Assembly (NCBI GenBank): GCA_964615375.1
Contig: CAZTOW010000092.1
Location: 1 to 14,819, forward strand
Length of the DNA stretch: 14,819 nt
Reading direction: 5' to 3'
Origin: CAZKWG01 sp964615375
Lineage (GTDB): Bacteria; Myxococcota_A; UBA796; CAZKWG01
Below, piece by piece: positions 6,492-14,800 of this stretch. Position 1 is the stretch's first letter, and each line of letters opens with the position of its first letter. The notes beneath the pieces were generated by a model. It was given only the letters and a program-made list of their open reading frames with translations, did no database searches and had not been told where the DNA came from. The translations under genes were made by a program, and so were the position numbers.

Positions 6492-6684
6492 TGCGCCCGT
6501 CGAACACCTGACAGGGGTGACGGACACCCTTCGTCAACGAAAAAATGCCCAGGAAAGGCTGTGATCCTCCCCGTCTCGGCGCTGTCTTCATATCGAGATG
6601 ATTCGTCACCCCCAATTGCTAAGTCGTTGAAATCATTGCAGCACGATTTTTGCAATGGACGCTCGCATCCCCGCGAGGTCGCTC
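6492..6684 (+). promoter_or_regulatory. AT-rich leader and promoter region with inverted repeats
   Basis: This stretch is clearly poorer in G+C than all its neighbours, most so at 6536-6660. It contains the 9-bp inverted pair GGGGTGACG (6514-6522) and CGTCACCCC (6604-6612), and a second pair ATTGCA (6635-6640) and TGCAAT (6651-6656). TTGAAA (6627-6632) followed after 17 bases by TTGCAA (6650-6655) is a possible but weak -35/-10 pair that would give a leader of about 20 bases before ATG 6685. Confidence 0.4.
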
Positions 6685-7917
6685 ATGCCGTCCTACTCCG
6701 TCCCCAACCCGTCCCAGCAGTCGCTCCCCGTCCAGCCCTACAGCCGGGTCTGCGCCGTGCCCGCCGACCCCGCCGCTCAGCAGGCGGCGCTCTACGGCAA
6801 CGCGTTCATGGCCGCTCAGACCGTCGGCACACCTGGACGATCCGGCGAACAGTGGGCGCAGGACCCGACGCTGCTTCCCTTCTACGAGAACCTGAACGAT
6901 CCGAGCGTCGCGCCAGCCTCCCGCGCCGAGTGGATGTTGAACTACCGCAATCAGAAGCTGGCGTTGTGCGACTGGAGCGCGCTTGCCGCCGTGACCACGG
7001 GCGTGGGCGACATGCCGCTGTCCCTGGAGTCCGGCCGTGAGGGCACGCACTACCCCCTCTTCGAGCGCATGGGCCACGACCTGGCGATGCAGCAACTTGT
7101 GATGGATCTGTCCCAGCGGGCGCTGGCCATGCCCGCCGATCAGGTCGACATCGAGGCATTGTGGGAGGGCACGCGGACCAGTGCCGCGGCGGCGGCGGGG
7201 CCGGAGCAGTCCGGTCAGGCGTCGCTCATGGCGCTGCAGGCCATGGCGACCTTCATGAACGCGCAGAAGCTCAACAAGCCGGACAAATTCCCCATCAACC
7301 CCGAGACGGGTCTGCCTGCCACCATGCCCGAGGGCATCTCCCCGGAGCTCTGGGCGACGCTCAGCGCGGCGAGCGAGCACGTGAGGAACTCCCCTTCTGC
7401 GGACGCCGCCGTCATGAGCCACGGCGTCCCTGCCGGCGGCGTCTCCGACGGCGCGCCGTTTACCGCCGACAACAACTTCCACTTTTGGACCCACGCCTGG
7501 GTGAGCGCGAACCTCCAGTCCGAGCACGGCCTGAGCGCAGAGGAGGCCGAGGCCCTGTCCGCGGTCGCGGGCGCTCAGTATGAGCTCAAGCCCGGCAGCT
7601 TCCGTGAGGAGCACGGCAACGCGGGCATGAAGGACATCCTGATGAACGCCGAGGGCGCGGCCTTCGGCAGTGATCTCGTTCGCGACCCGAACGCCCCGCT
7701 GCCAGGCCAGGACGAGGGCCCCCCCTACGACGTGCGCGCCCTCGGCAAGATGGCCGAGCTTGACCCGGAGACCGACGCGGTGCTCCAACGCGCCGATGTG
7801 ACCACCTTGGAGGGGCTGCTCGACGGCGTGCTGGACGGCGTGTTGAGAAATGACCAACTCGCGCCCGGTCAGACCGCGCCCACATACGGCGAACGCATGC
7901 CTCGCCCGCTATACTGA
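6685..7917 (+). CDS. Orphan soluble protein, 410 aa; possible secreted effector
   Basis: Not a named family that I can confirm. The start at 6685 is chosen because GAGGT (6675-6679) lies five bases upstream; ATG 6655 is an in-frame alternative adding ten residues. There is no signal peptide. Near the N-terminus AAQQAALYGNAFMAAQ (about 31-46) recalls the short 'GN-x-A' helices of phage-tail-like effector proteins. The conserved-looking core is C-terminal: FHFWTHAW (about 265-272, two histidines), AEALSAVAGAQYELKPG (about 288-304), then GMKDILMNAEGAAFG (about 314-328). The order H-A-x(3)-A, acidic residue, D-x-x-x-N-x-x-G resembles DUF6973-type proteins from memory only. Its stop overlaps the ribosome site of a lipoprotein gene, suggesting a toxin and immunity pair; this is inference. 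Confidence 0.75.
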   Translation: MPSYSVPNPSQQSLPVQPYSRVCAVPADPAAQQAALYGNAFMAAQTVGTPGRSGEQWAQDPTLLPFYENLNDPSVAPASRAEWMLNYRNQKLALCDWSALAAVTTGVGDMPLSLESGREGTHYPLFERMGHDLAMQQLVMDLSQRALAMPADQVDIEALWEGTRTSAAAAAGPEQSGQASLMALQAMATFMNAQKLNKPDKFPINPETGLPATMPEGISPELWATLSAASEHVRNSPSADAAVMSHGVPAGGVSDGAPFTADNNFHFWTHAWVSANLQSEHGLSAEEAEALSAVAGAQYELKPGSFREEHGNAGMKDILMNAEGAAFGSDLVRDPNAPLPGQDEGPPYDVRALGKMAELDPETDAVLQRADVTTLEGLLDGVLDGVLRNDQLAPGQTAPTYGERMPRPLY

Positions 7918-7924
7918 GGTCGCC

Positions 7925-8347
7925 ATGAAAGTCGCCGAGACATCTCTGCTCTTCTTGCTGTGTCTATCAGCCTGCAACTACCCGTTTCGTCCGTTATCAG
8001 AGGAGCCTTCAGTCGCAGACACCTACGTGCGCATCGACACCGACGCCTCCGACCGGGGGCTGGTCATCGGCACCTGGGCGCCGGAGGGCGACTGGAGCTA
8101 TGGGGTCTACGCGGATGTGCGGCTCGAGTCGCTGGTCGTGACGGGCGCGGACGGCGCCGCCATCGACACCGGCTCGCCCCGGTTCACGCCCCTCGCCGAC
8201 TGGGGTGGCAAGGTCTTCGTGCCCCTGTCGACCCTTCAGCCCGGCCCGGTCCATCTCCATGTCCGAGGTCGCTTCGTAGGGCTCGGGGCCGATGGCCAGG
8301 CGCTGGTCACGCGGGACTTCGACGAGGAGGTCAAGACGGAGGAGTGA
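7925..8347 (+). CDS. Small lipoprotein, 140 aa
   Basis: MKVAETSLLFLLCLSACNYPF is a short type II signal peptide: a basic start, a hydrophobic core and lipobox LSAC with the acylated Cys at position 17. Asn at +2 gives no Asp-type inner-membrane retention signal by the E. coli rule. The mature part (about 124 residues) is rich in alternating hydrophobic strands (LVIGTWAPEGDWSYGVYADV, VHLHVRGRFVGLG), suggesting an all-beta domain. The Shine-Dalgarno GAGGT (7916-7920) starts inside the stop codon of the preceding gene, so the two are almost certainly co-transcribed and probably translationally coupled. A longer frame from 7850 exists but lacks a ribosome site and would hide the signal peptide. 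An envelope-located partner or immunity protein for the upstream product is a reasonable guess. Confidence 0.82.
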   Translation: MKVAETSLLFLLCLSACNYPFRPLSEEPSVADTYVRIDTDASDRGLVIGTWAPEGDWSYGVYADVRLESLVVTGADGAAIDTGSPRFTPLADWGGKVFVPLSTLQPGPVHLHVRGRFVGLGADGQALVTRDFDEEVKTEE

Positions 8348-8573
8348 GGAGGGCGCCGGGCTTCGGGCTCATGCTGTAGGTGGAGGGCGCGGTGTGGCTG
8401 GCGATGAACGCGCCTTGGACAGAGGAGCATCCGCGCCGTCGGCGCCCCAGCCCCGACGCCAGTCCGTGAGGCGTCCCTGCATGCCCTTCTATCGGCCAGT
8501 TGGAGCCGTCACTTGCGCATTCCGTCTGATAGGAGTCCGCCTTGACTGCCGCTATTCTTCGGTACACAAGGAT
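8348..8573. other. Convergent intergenic gap
   Basis: About 225 bases between a forward lipoprotein gene and a reverse ATPase gene. A ten-base direct repeat, CTATCGGCCA, occurs at 8489-8498 and again at 8577-8586 in the terminal hairpin. TTGACT near 8543 has no good -10 partner. Short reverse frames run through the gap but have no ribosome site or recognisable product. Confidence 0.4.
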
Positions 8574-8611
8574 CGCCTATCGGCCACGGGGCCTCTCCTG
8601 GCCGACAGGCG
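8574..8611 (-). terminator. Hairpin at the 3' end of the AlbA_2/GHKL gene
   Basis: Thirteen-base arms 8574-8586 and 8599-8611 pair with a single A-C mismatch around a 12-base loop. The stem includes the TAG of the reverse gene (complement at 8577-8579). In the reverse direction it is followed by ATCCTTGTGT, only modestly T-rich. The likely role is termination or 3'-end protection. Confidence 0.5.
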
Positions 8612-10265
8612 TTACCAGAGAGTACCGCCGCCAGCGCCGCTCCCCGCGGATGCTCACCTGGCCCTGCTCCACCAGCTCCTCCAGCGCTCGGCGGAAGCTG
8701 CGCTCCGGGATCTCCGGCCCCACGCGCGCGTGAACCTGGCCGCTCGATGAGTCGGGGTATCGCCCGAGATCCTCCAGGATGAGCGCGCGGAGGCGGTGTG
8801 GCTCGACCCGCGAGAGCGTCGTTCGCAGGTCCAGCCCCGCGGCCCGCAGGAGCTCGGGCGGCACGTGGTAGCGGGTCCCGCGGGTGCGGCCCGACTGTGA
8901 CACCAGGCCCAGGGTGACCAGCTCACCGAGCCAGTGCCGAAGCTCACCCGTCTCCGACAGGCCGAGCCTGCCTGCCAGCTCGGTCGCGGACAGGCCCTCG
9001 GTCGCCGCGAGCAGGCCGAGCGTGATGCGCTCGCGCTGCGTGAGCGCGTGGCTCTGGTTGACGCGGCCCAGCAGCTGGAGCACGCCAGGGTGGAGCACGC
9101 GGCGGGGCACGGTGACCTGGACCGCATCGGTGCGCTCGGCGGCCACAGGCGCGGCGCGTCCCGTGGACAGCAGGCGCTCATACATCATGTCGAAGCCGCT
9201 GCCCTCGCGCTCCATGCGCCCGAGATCGTGAAAGACGCGCGCCAGTCCATCGTTACGGCGGACGCTGTCGTGCAGGATAGTGGCGGGCGAGACACCCAGC
9301 GGCAGACGCCCCGGGTTGACCACCTCGAGACGGTCGGGGTGCAGGTTCAGGAAGATGTCGCCGCGCTGCGTGTAAGGCCGATGGACCAGGGCGTTCACCA
9401 GCAGCTCGCGCACGACGATCTCGTCGAAGGCCGGCACGGCGACGCGGAACATGCCCTCCGGCAGCTCGTAGCGCTCGCGGAAGTCGGGGATCTCCTCCCA
9501 GATGGCGTCGATCAGCTCCGATGGCGAGCGGGTGTGATCGTCCCAGACGCGCTTGTCCACCTTGACGCCGCGCTCGTCGTACTTGATGGCCTGCACCACC
9601 GGGGCGCTGCCGAGGCGCGCCCTGTCCGCAGTGTGTCCCACCAGGAGAACGCCCAGGTTCGTGAGCAGGTCTCCGCGCGACAGACCGTAGTGATCCAGCA
9701 ACTCGCCAGGCGACTTCTCCTTCACGGACGCCTTGACCCGATCCGAGGCGCGCAGCCCCCCGACGAGCCTGGCAACTTTGTCAGGATCCGCAGCGCTCCG
9801 CGACACACCGAGGCTGGTCAAGGTCTCCCAGGGCACCGACGGCCGATCCCTGGCCAGTCGCAGCACGTCGTCGCCCACGACGGGGCGGCAGGTGTCGCCC
9901 ACGCGCAGAAAGTAGCGGCCGTCGCTGGTCGAGGCCACGCCGAGGGCGCGCGGCACATGGACCACGATGTACTCGCCTCCGCCATCGTCTACGCGCCGCT
10001 CGACATGAATCTGGACGTTCACCGTGAGCTCGCCGACGCGCTTGCGGATGCGGTCGAGCAGGCCAGGCTCGACGCGCTGGTCGGGCGGCGGCCGCAGATC
10101 GGCGTCCTCGATGCCGATGAGGATCTGGCCGCCCGCGCTGTTGGCGAAGCACACGCAGTCCTGCGCGAGGGCCTGGAAGTCGGCCTGGGCGCCGGTCACG
10201 AGGCGGAGCGACTTGCGGTCGAGGTGCTGACTCTCTGGCGGCGTGGTCGGCGTCACGGCGTCCAC
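8577..10265 (-). CDS. AlbA_2 (Schlafen-type) plus GHKL ATPase plus winged-helix protein, 562 aa
   Basis: With GTG 10265 as residue 1, AlbA_2 starts at E11-x-x-x-L-D-x-K18 and continues with CFANSAGGQILIGIEDAD (39-56), the standard 'AfANs-GG-iliGieD' core. The GHKL ATPase follows: N-box E287, N291 and H295 in RELLVNALVHRPY, NPGRLP (317-322), and GSGFDMMYERL (355-365). Two winged helices occupy about 402-470 and 490-550. Such proteins are often labelled 'RecG-like' or 'ATP-binding' and act as regulators; eukaryotic Schlafens use the same AlbA fold to cut tRNA, so an ATP-gated nuclease is possible. The frame stays open to ATG 10406, but that would overlap the divergent gene by 46 bases; GTG 10265, with AGGCGGA just upstream, or GTG 10256, fits better. 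Confidence 0.88.
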   Translation of the reverse strand: MDAVTPTTPPESQHLDRKSLRLVTGAQADFQALAQDCVCFANSAGGQILIGIEDADLRPPPDQRVEPGLLDRIRKRVGELTVNVQIHVERRVDDGGGEYIVVHVPRALGVASTSDGRYFLRVGDTCRPVVGDDVLRLARDRPSVPWETLTSLGVSRSAADPDKVARLVGGLRASDRVKASVKEKSPGELLDHYGLSRGDLLTNLGVLLVGHTADRARLGSAPVVQAIKYDERGVKVDKRVWDDHTRSPSELIDAIWEEIPDFRERYELPEGMFRVAVPAFDEIVVRELLVNALVHRPYTQRGDIFLNLHPDRLEVVNPGRLPLGVSPATILHDSVRRNDGLARVFHDLGRMEREGSGFDMMYERLLSTGRAAPVAAERTDAVQVTVPRRVLHPGVLQLLGRVNQSHALTQRERITLGLLAATEGLSATELAGRLGLSETGELRHWLGELVTLGLVSQSGRTRGTRYHVPPELLRAAGLDLRTTLSRVEPHRLRALILEDLGRYPDSSSGQVHARVGPEIPERSFRRALEELVEQGQVSIRGERRWRRYSLVTPVGQERPRGR

Positions 10266-10360
10266 ATATCCGCCTGAATCGGCAACTGGGTGGGCTTGCG
10301 TCGAGCAGAGCGCGGGTGTCGCGCTAACAACGAGGCGGCGATAGACTGCGCTGGAGCCCC
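10266..10360. promoter_or_regulatory. Divergent promoter region
   Basis: These 95 bases separate the start of the reverse AlbA_2/GHKL gene from the start of the forward 483-aa gene and must carry both promoters if the GTG 10265 start is right. GGAG at 10353-10356 is the forward ribosome site. No clear -10/-35 hexamers or palindromes could be placed with confidence. Confidence 0.4.
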
Positions 10361-11812
10361 ATGTTCCACTCACCTGTTCATCACCCGGTCTGGGGAGAGA
10401 TCGCACCGATCACGTCGCGACACCAGGCGTCGCACGTCTGGCAGCACCTGCACAACCCCGATGAGCGCTGGGAGATGGTGCTGGTGGAGCCTGCTGATCT
10501 GGAGGTGCTCTGGCAGGAGGCCGCTCGGGCCGGCTGTCCGGCTCGCCCAGGCCCGAGCGTCCGCGGAGCGCCTCGGCCCGAGCTCGGTCCTGTCTCCCCG
10601 GCCTGTGCGGCGGTGCTCCGACGCCACCATGAGCGTGTCTATGGGCCCGCCTATCTGGCGGAGCTGGCCTGCGAAGAGACACGTTGGGGTGTTCAAGTCC
10701 GCGACCCCGATCGGCTGCTCTGCGCTACGCCAGGGGGTGTGCTGGTCGCCGTCGGGCGGCGCTCACGGCGCGTCATCACAGCTTTTCGCCCCGACGTTCC
10801 GTTCGCGTGGAGCGAGCGACCCGATCGAGAGGACTACCGCCGTGAGGCGGTGCGCCGCTGGGCGCGGGGAGTGGTCATGCAGGAGATGACGCCCTGGGAG
10901 TCCGTGCTCCGCGAGGAGATCAGCGTTGCGCTGGCCAGCCCGGTGGAGACGCCCGCACAGCTCGCTTTCGCCCTACGAGCGATGGCATTCGCGCGGGCGG
11001 CGGTCGCGTCAGAGGCGTCCTTCGTGGCGCCGGTGCGCGCCCTTGAGAGACAGGTAGTTGGCGCGAGCCCGGCGCTGCGCAGCCGGCTCGTGGAGACGCT
11101 GTCGGGGTGGAAGGCCACGCGGCGCCTGGCGGACGCGCTCCACGCCGAGGATCTGGACCTCGTCCAGGACGCGCTGCTGGCGATCGAGGACACCCTGGCC
11201 GTGCTCGGCGAGCTCGGAGCGAGCGGCGCCGTCGCGGCCTTGCAGAACGACCTGAGCGAGGCCCTCCGCGCGTACCCGAGCGATCTGGGTGGCCTGGGGA
11301 GGCTTGCGGAGGTGCGCGAGCGCCAGGCGCCCGTGGAGGCCAGGGTGCTGTGGCGTGCAGTGCTGGCGCGTGGGGAGGTACGGACCGAGGCCCTTGTACT
11401 TCAGCGCTGGATCGAGCGCCTGGGCGCACTCACGGCCGAGGTTCTTGCGCCCCTCATCGATCAGGTATGGCTCCAGCCGGTCGTCGCGCTGAGCGGGCGC
11501 GAACGCCCTGCGTGGGACGTCACCTGCACAGGGCCGGTCGAGGAGGGGGACCACGTCGCCCTGTTCCTGGTGACCGACCAGGCGCCCGAAGGAGAGCGCC
11601 TCGTCATGGACCGCGACTACCACCTGGAGCCGGGCCGCTGGCAGTTCGACGGGCTTCGGCTGCGTGGCGAGACGGACGAGGCGCTTCTAGTGGTCGTCCG
11701 GTCGGCCCGGCCGGTCGCCGGTGAGCTGTCCGCAGCCCTCTTGGGGGCAGCCGGCCTTGACGCGAAGGTGGACGTCCGGCGCCTCAGCCCACCCAGCGCA
11801 CGAAGGCCCTGA
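10361..11812 (+). CDS. Orphan protein, 483 aa, with possible BECR-type RNase-like N-terminal region
   Basis: Not recognised as a named family. ATG 10361 has GGAG four bases upstream. The N-terminal 150 residues contain TSRHQASHVWQHLHNPDERW (about 18-37) and later WGVQVRDPDRLLCATPGGVLVAVG followed by RRVITAFRPD (about 109-145). A His-rich helix and then a strand pair 'v-dPd-l----gg-lv-v--r--RViTAFrp' recalls the barnase/EndoU/RelE (BECR) toxin fold; this is a weak pattern match. Residues about 175-370 are helical and Ala/Leu-rich; about 372-450 look like a beta-sandwich (WDVTCTGPVEEGDHVALFLV and onward). It is divergent from the AlbA_2/GHKL gene and its last 29 bases overlap the 3' end of the convergent CHAT gene. 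Confidence 0.75.
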   Translation: MFHSPVHHPVWGEIAPITSRHQASHVWQHLHNPDERWEMVLVEPADLEVLWQEAARAGCPARPGPSVRGAPRPELGPVSPACAAVLRRHHERVYGPAYLAELACEETRWGVQVRDPDRLLCATPGGVLVAVGRRSRRVITAFRPDVPFAWSERPDREDYRREAVRRWARGVVMQEMTPWESVLREEISVALASPVETPAQLAFALRAMAFARAAVASEASFVAPVRALERQVVGASPALRSRLVETLSGWKATRRLADALHAEDLDLVQDALLAIEDTLAVLGELGASGAVAALQNDLSEALRAYPSDLGGLGRLAEVRERQAPVEARVLWRAVLARGEVRTEALVLQRWIERLGALTAEVLAPLIDQVWLQPVVALSGRERPAWDVTCTGPVEEGDHVALFLVTDQAPEGERLVMDRDYHLEPGRWQFDGLRLRGETDEALLVVVRSARPVAGELSAALLGAAGLDAKVDVRRLSPPSARRP

Positions 11813-14800
11813 GCGACCAACGGCGCTCCGCGGCGCGCTCCGCTCGCGACCGGCGCTCGCCCAGCGTGGGCCCCTGCTCCTCGGCGCCGTGCAGCGCACG
11901 GAGGGCGGACGCGATGTCCTGGCCCACGTCGAGCGCGCGCAGGACGGCCTCTCCCACCGCCACCGCCGGCTCCAGGCGCACGGGCCACAGCGGCGCCACC
12001 ACCTCGCGAGCGCCCGCGCACAGGAACGCGCCCGCGAGACCGCCCGCACGGTGCGTCATGCCGCCAACCCGACCGGCCTCGCAGGCCAGGAGGAGCACGG
12101 TGAGCCCGGCCAGGCGGTGGGGATCCGACGCCAGCTGGCCGATCTCGAGGGGCGCCGGGCGTCCGTCGTCTCCCAGCAGCACGAGCCGGGCGTCGTCAGC
12201 GCTGTCCACCTCGCCGTGGCACAGGAACACCGCGACGTCGACGTCGGCGAGCTCACGCAGCACGGCCACCGGGCTCGGCGCCCCCTCGACGAGCCCTGGG
12301 CAGGGGGCACGGCACGCAGCCCCGGTCTCGGCGCCGCTGCCGAGCCGCACACGCAACGCCCGATCGGGGGCCAGCGCGCGCGCCAGCCGCGCGCCTGCTT
12401 GAACCGCGCCGGGGAGCGGGGCCGGAACGCTGGACTGCGCGCCCGGATCGGCGACCGCGATCAGCGCGCGCCGCGGACGGGGCGTCGGGAGCCTCGCCCC
12501 CAGGTCGAGCCGCGTCGAGCAGCTCACGGCCACGCCGGGCCAGAGGTCCGCGGGCGCGAGGAGGCGCAGCGGACCCGGCGCCAGCCACACCAGCTGGTCT
12601 GGGGTCTCGTGGAGCAGGCCACGAAGCGGGCGTACGACCTGACGCTGCGTCCAGGCCAGAAAGCTGGCGTAGGACTTGGGCTCACCGTCGGAAGAGAGCG
12701 CCTCCTCCATCGCGGCAGGGTCTACAGGGCAGGTCTCCTCCAGGGCGAGGAGGGCGACGCGCGGGCCGCGACCGTGTTCCCAGATCAGAGCCAGGAGCCC
12801 TACAGTCGTCTCGATCACGGCCAGCAGCGCGCGGCCCGGAGCCGCCTCAATCCAGGTCTCCGTCGCCGTCAAGTCGGGTTGCCCCGAGAGCCCGCATGGC
12901 ACCTGCGCTCGCAGCGCTGGCACGACCTGCTCCAAAGCGACGCGATCATCCTCGGCGAGCGCCCGACGCCAGCGCATCCAGAGCTCGGCGGGGACACCCT
13001 CGGGGCGGACGAGGCGGGTTGTCATGCGCCGCTGCGCCGCGCCGGCCGCGCGAGCGACCCAGCCCAGCACCCTTCGTGCCCGCTTCCCGGCGAGGCAGAA
13101 CGCGATCCCGTCTCCCTGCCCGATGGGACCGTCCTCGGCCAGCGCCAGCGCCAGCGCGCCCGCCAATGTGGCGCAGAGCCCCGCCTCGGCCTGGGTGGCC
13201 TGGGGATCGCTCAACAGGAAGGGCATGGCCTCATCCATGGCCGTCCAGGCGCGCTCGGCGCTGGTCTCCAGGTCGGAGAAGGTGGGCGCGAACGTGGAGT
13301 AGCCCATCAGGTGCTGCGCGCTCATCACGGTGCGTTCGGGGCCGCCTGCACGCGCCGCCGCCTCCAATGCCTGCTCGAAGGCCCACCGCCCGCGCTGCCA
13401 GAGCTCGTCCGGGTCGATGGGGAGCACCCAGGGTGCGTCCTCGGAGTAGCTCTGGATGATGGTCTCGATGGTCCGGCCGATGTTCTGGCTGGTCTCCCAG
13501 CGGTGCAGCGCGTGGTCGGGCAGGGTGCGCACCTGGAGCGCCTGGTGGAGCCAGCCGAGACCCTCCCAGGCGCGCTCCAGCGTCGGCGCGGCCTGCGTCA
13601 GCATCGAACCGAGGTTGTGCGCCGTGATTCCCCACTCGACGGGGTGGCTGTCACGGGGCAGGGTCTCAATTCGTGCCCGCCAGATGGCCACCGCCTGGGC
13701 AGGATCGCCGCGAACCCAGGCCAGGTCAGCGCGGGCGATGGTTCGGTAATTGTCGTGGGACGGGCGCGCTGAGATGGGGATGAGCGCCCAATCTACGCCG
13801 TCATAGAGCGAGACCGCCTCACGAAGCAGGGCCTCCTTCTCGCTCCAGGCAACCTTGTCCTGAAGGCAGGCGAGATTCATGGCGAGCGTGGCTGCGCCGT
13901 GGGCGCGCTCCGTGGCGTTCTCGGCCTGCTCCAGGTACGCGCGGGCCGCTGCGACCGCGGCCTGCAGACTCTCCTGCTCACCGCCTGCAAGCAGCGCCGT
14001 GCGCGCCTCCGAGGCGTTCATTCGTGCGTGGGCAGCGCCGGAAGGGAGACCGATACGATCGTAGCCGCGCGCGGCCTCTTCATAGAGCGTGATGGCCTCG
14101 GCGATGAGGGCCCGCCGGTCCCCGTCCGTCCGGTAGCGCGTCGCGCGCCCGAGGTTGGACATGGCCTCCAGCCGAAGGTGGGCCTCCGAGGGGCCACAGG
14201 TCTCGACGACCTCACGCAACATCTCGGCTGAGCGCCGAAAGTCTCGCATCGGGTGACCGCCGTGATCGCGCGGCTGCCAGACCTTGGCGAGCTCAGCGAG
14301 CAGGGTGCGCCGTGCGGGCCCTTCCGGGAGGGTGCGGACCTCGGGTTCGGCCTCCTCCGCGGCGATTCGAGCCAGCTCCACGTCCGCCCGCCTGCGCTCC
14401 GCGAGATGTGCCAGCAGCCTCGCCCGTCCCACGAGGGCTCCGGGGCGTCGAATCGGGTCAGGTTCATCTGCGAGCTCGCGAACCAGGGCGAGGAGCCGCT
14501 CGGGTGTGCGCTGTTCCTCGCGCTCTCGTACATGTTCCGCCAGCTTCGCGCGAGCCTCTTCGTTGAAGCGGGGGCTCCTACCGAACACACCGAGGACCTG
14601 TTCCTCGTCGAGAGGCTCCAGTACGCGCAGCGCCTCGAACATCGGCCTGATGGTGGGATCGGCATAGAGGTGCATGGCGCCTTCCACCAACTCCCGCGTC
14701 ATCAATCGCGCCTGCCCGTCACGCGCCTGCTGTGCACGCGCCTCGAGCTCTGGAGCTTCACGGCTGAGCTCATCGAGTCGCCTGCGCCAGCGGCGCTCGT

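Noticed and set aside
5863..6564. Direct and inverted repeats in the Pro/Ala-rich part of the 565-aa gene as a CRISPR-like or mobile repeat
   Set aside because: The repetition is codon-level low complexity of a Pro/Ala linker with no regular unit or spacer length.
7850..7924. A longer start for the lipoprotein gene
   Set aside because: It lacks a ribosome site, overlaps the previous gene and would bury a textbook lipoprotein signal peptide.
8331..8567. A 78-codon reverse frame in the convergent gap
   Set aside because: No ribosome site, no recognisable product, and it runs into the end of the lipoprotein gene on the other strand.
8934..10277. A 447-codon forward frame opposite the AlbA_2/GHKL gene
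   Set aside because: The reverse strand carries clear AlbA_2 and GHKL motifs across the same span; the forward frame is low-complexity shadow sequence.
10266..10406. A 47-codon N-terminal extension of the AlbA_2/GHKL protein to ATG 10406
   Set aside because: It would overlap the start of the divergent gene and remove all promoter space; the added residues lie outside the domain.
11721..13772. A 683-codon forward frame opposite the CHAT gene
   Set aside because: It is a mirror of the strongly supported CHAT frame in high-GC DNA; its translation is Arg/Gly/Gln-rich with no recognisable domain.
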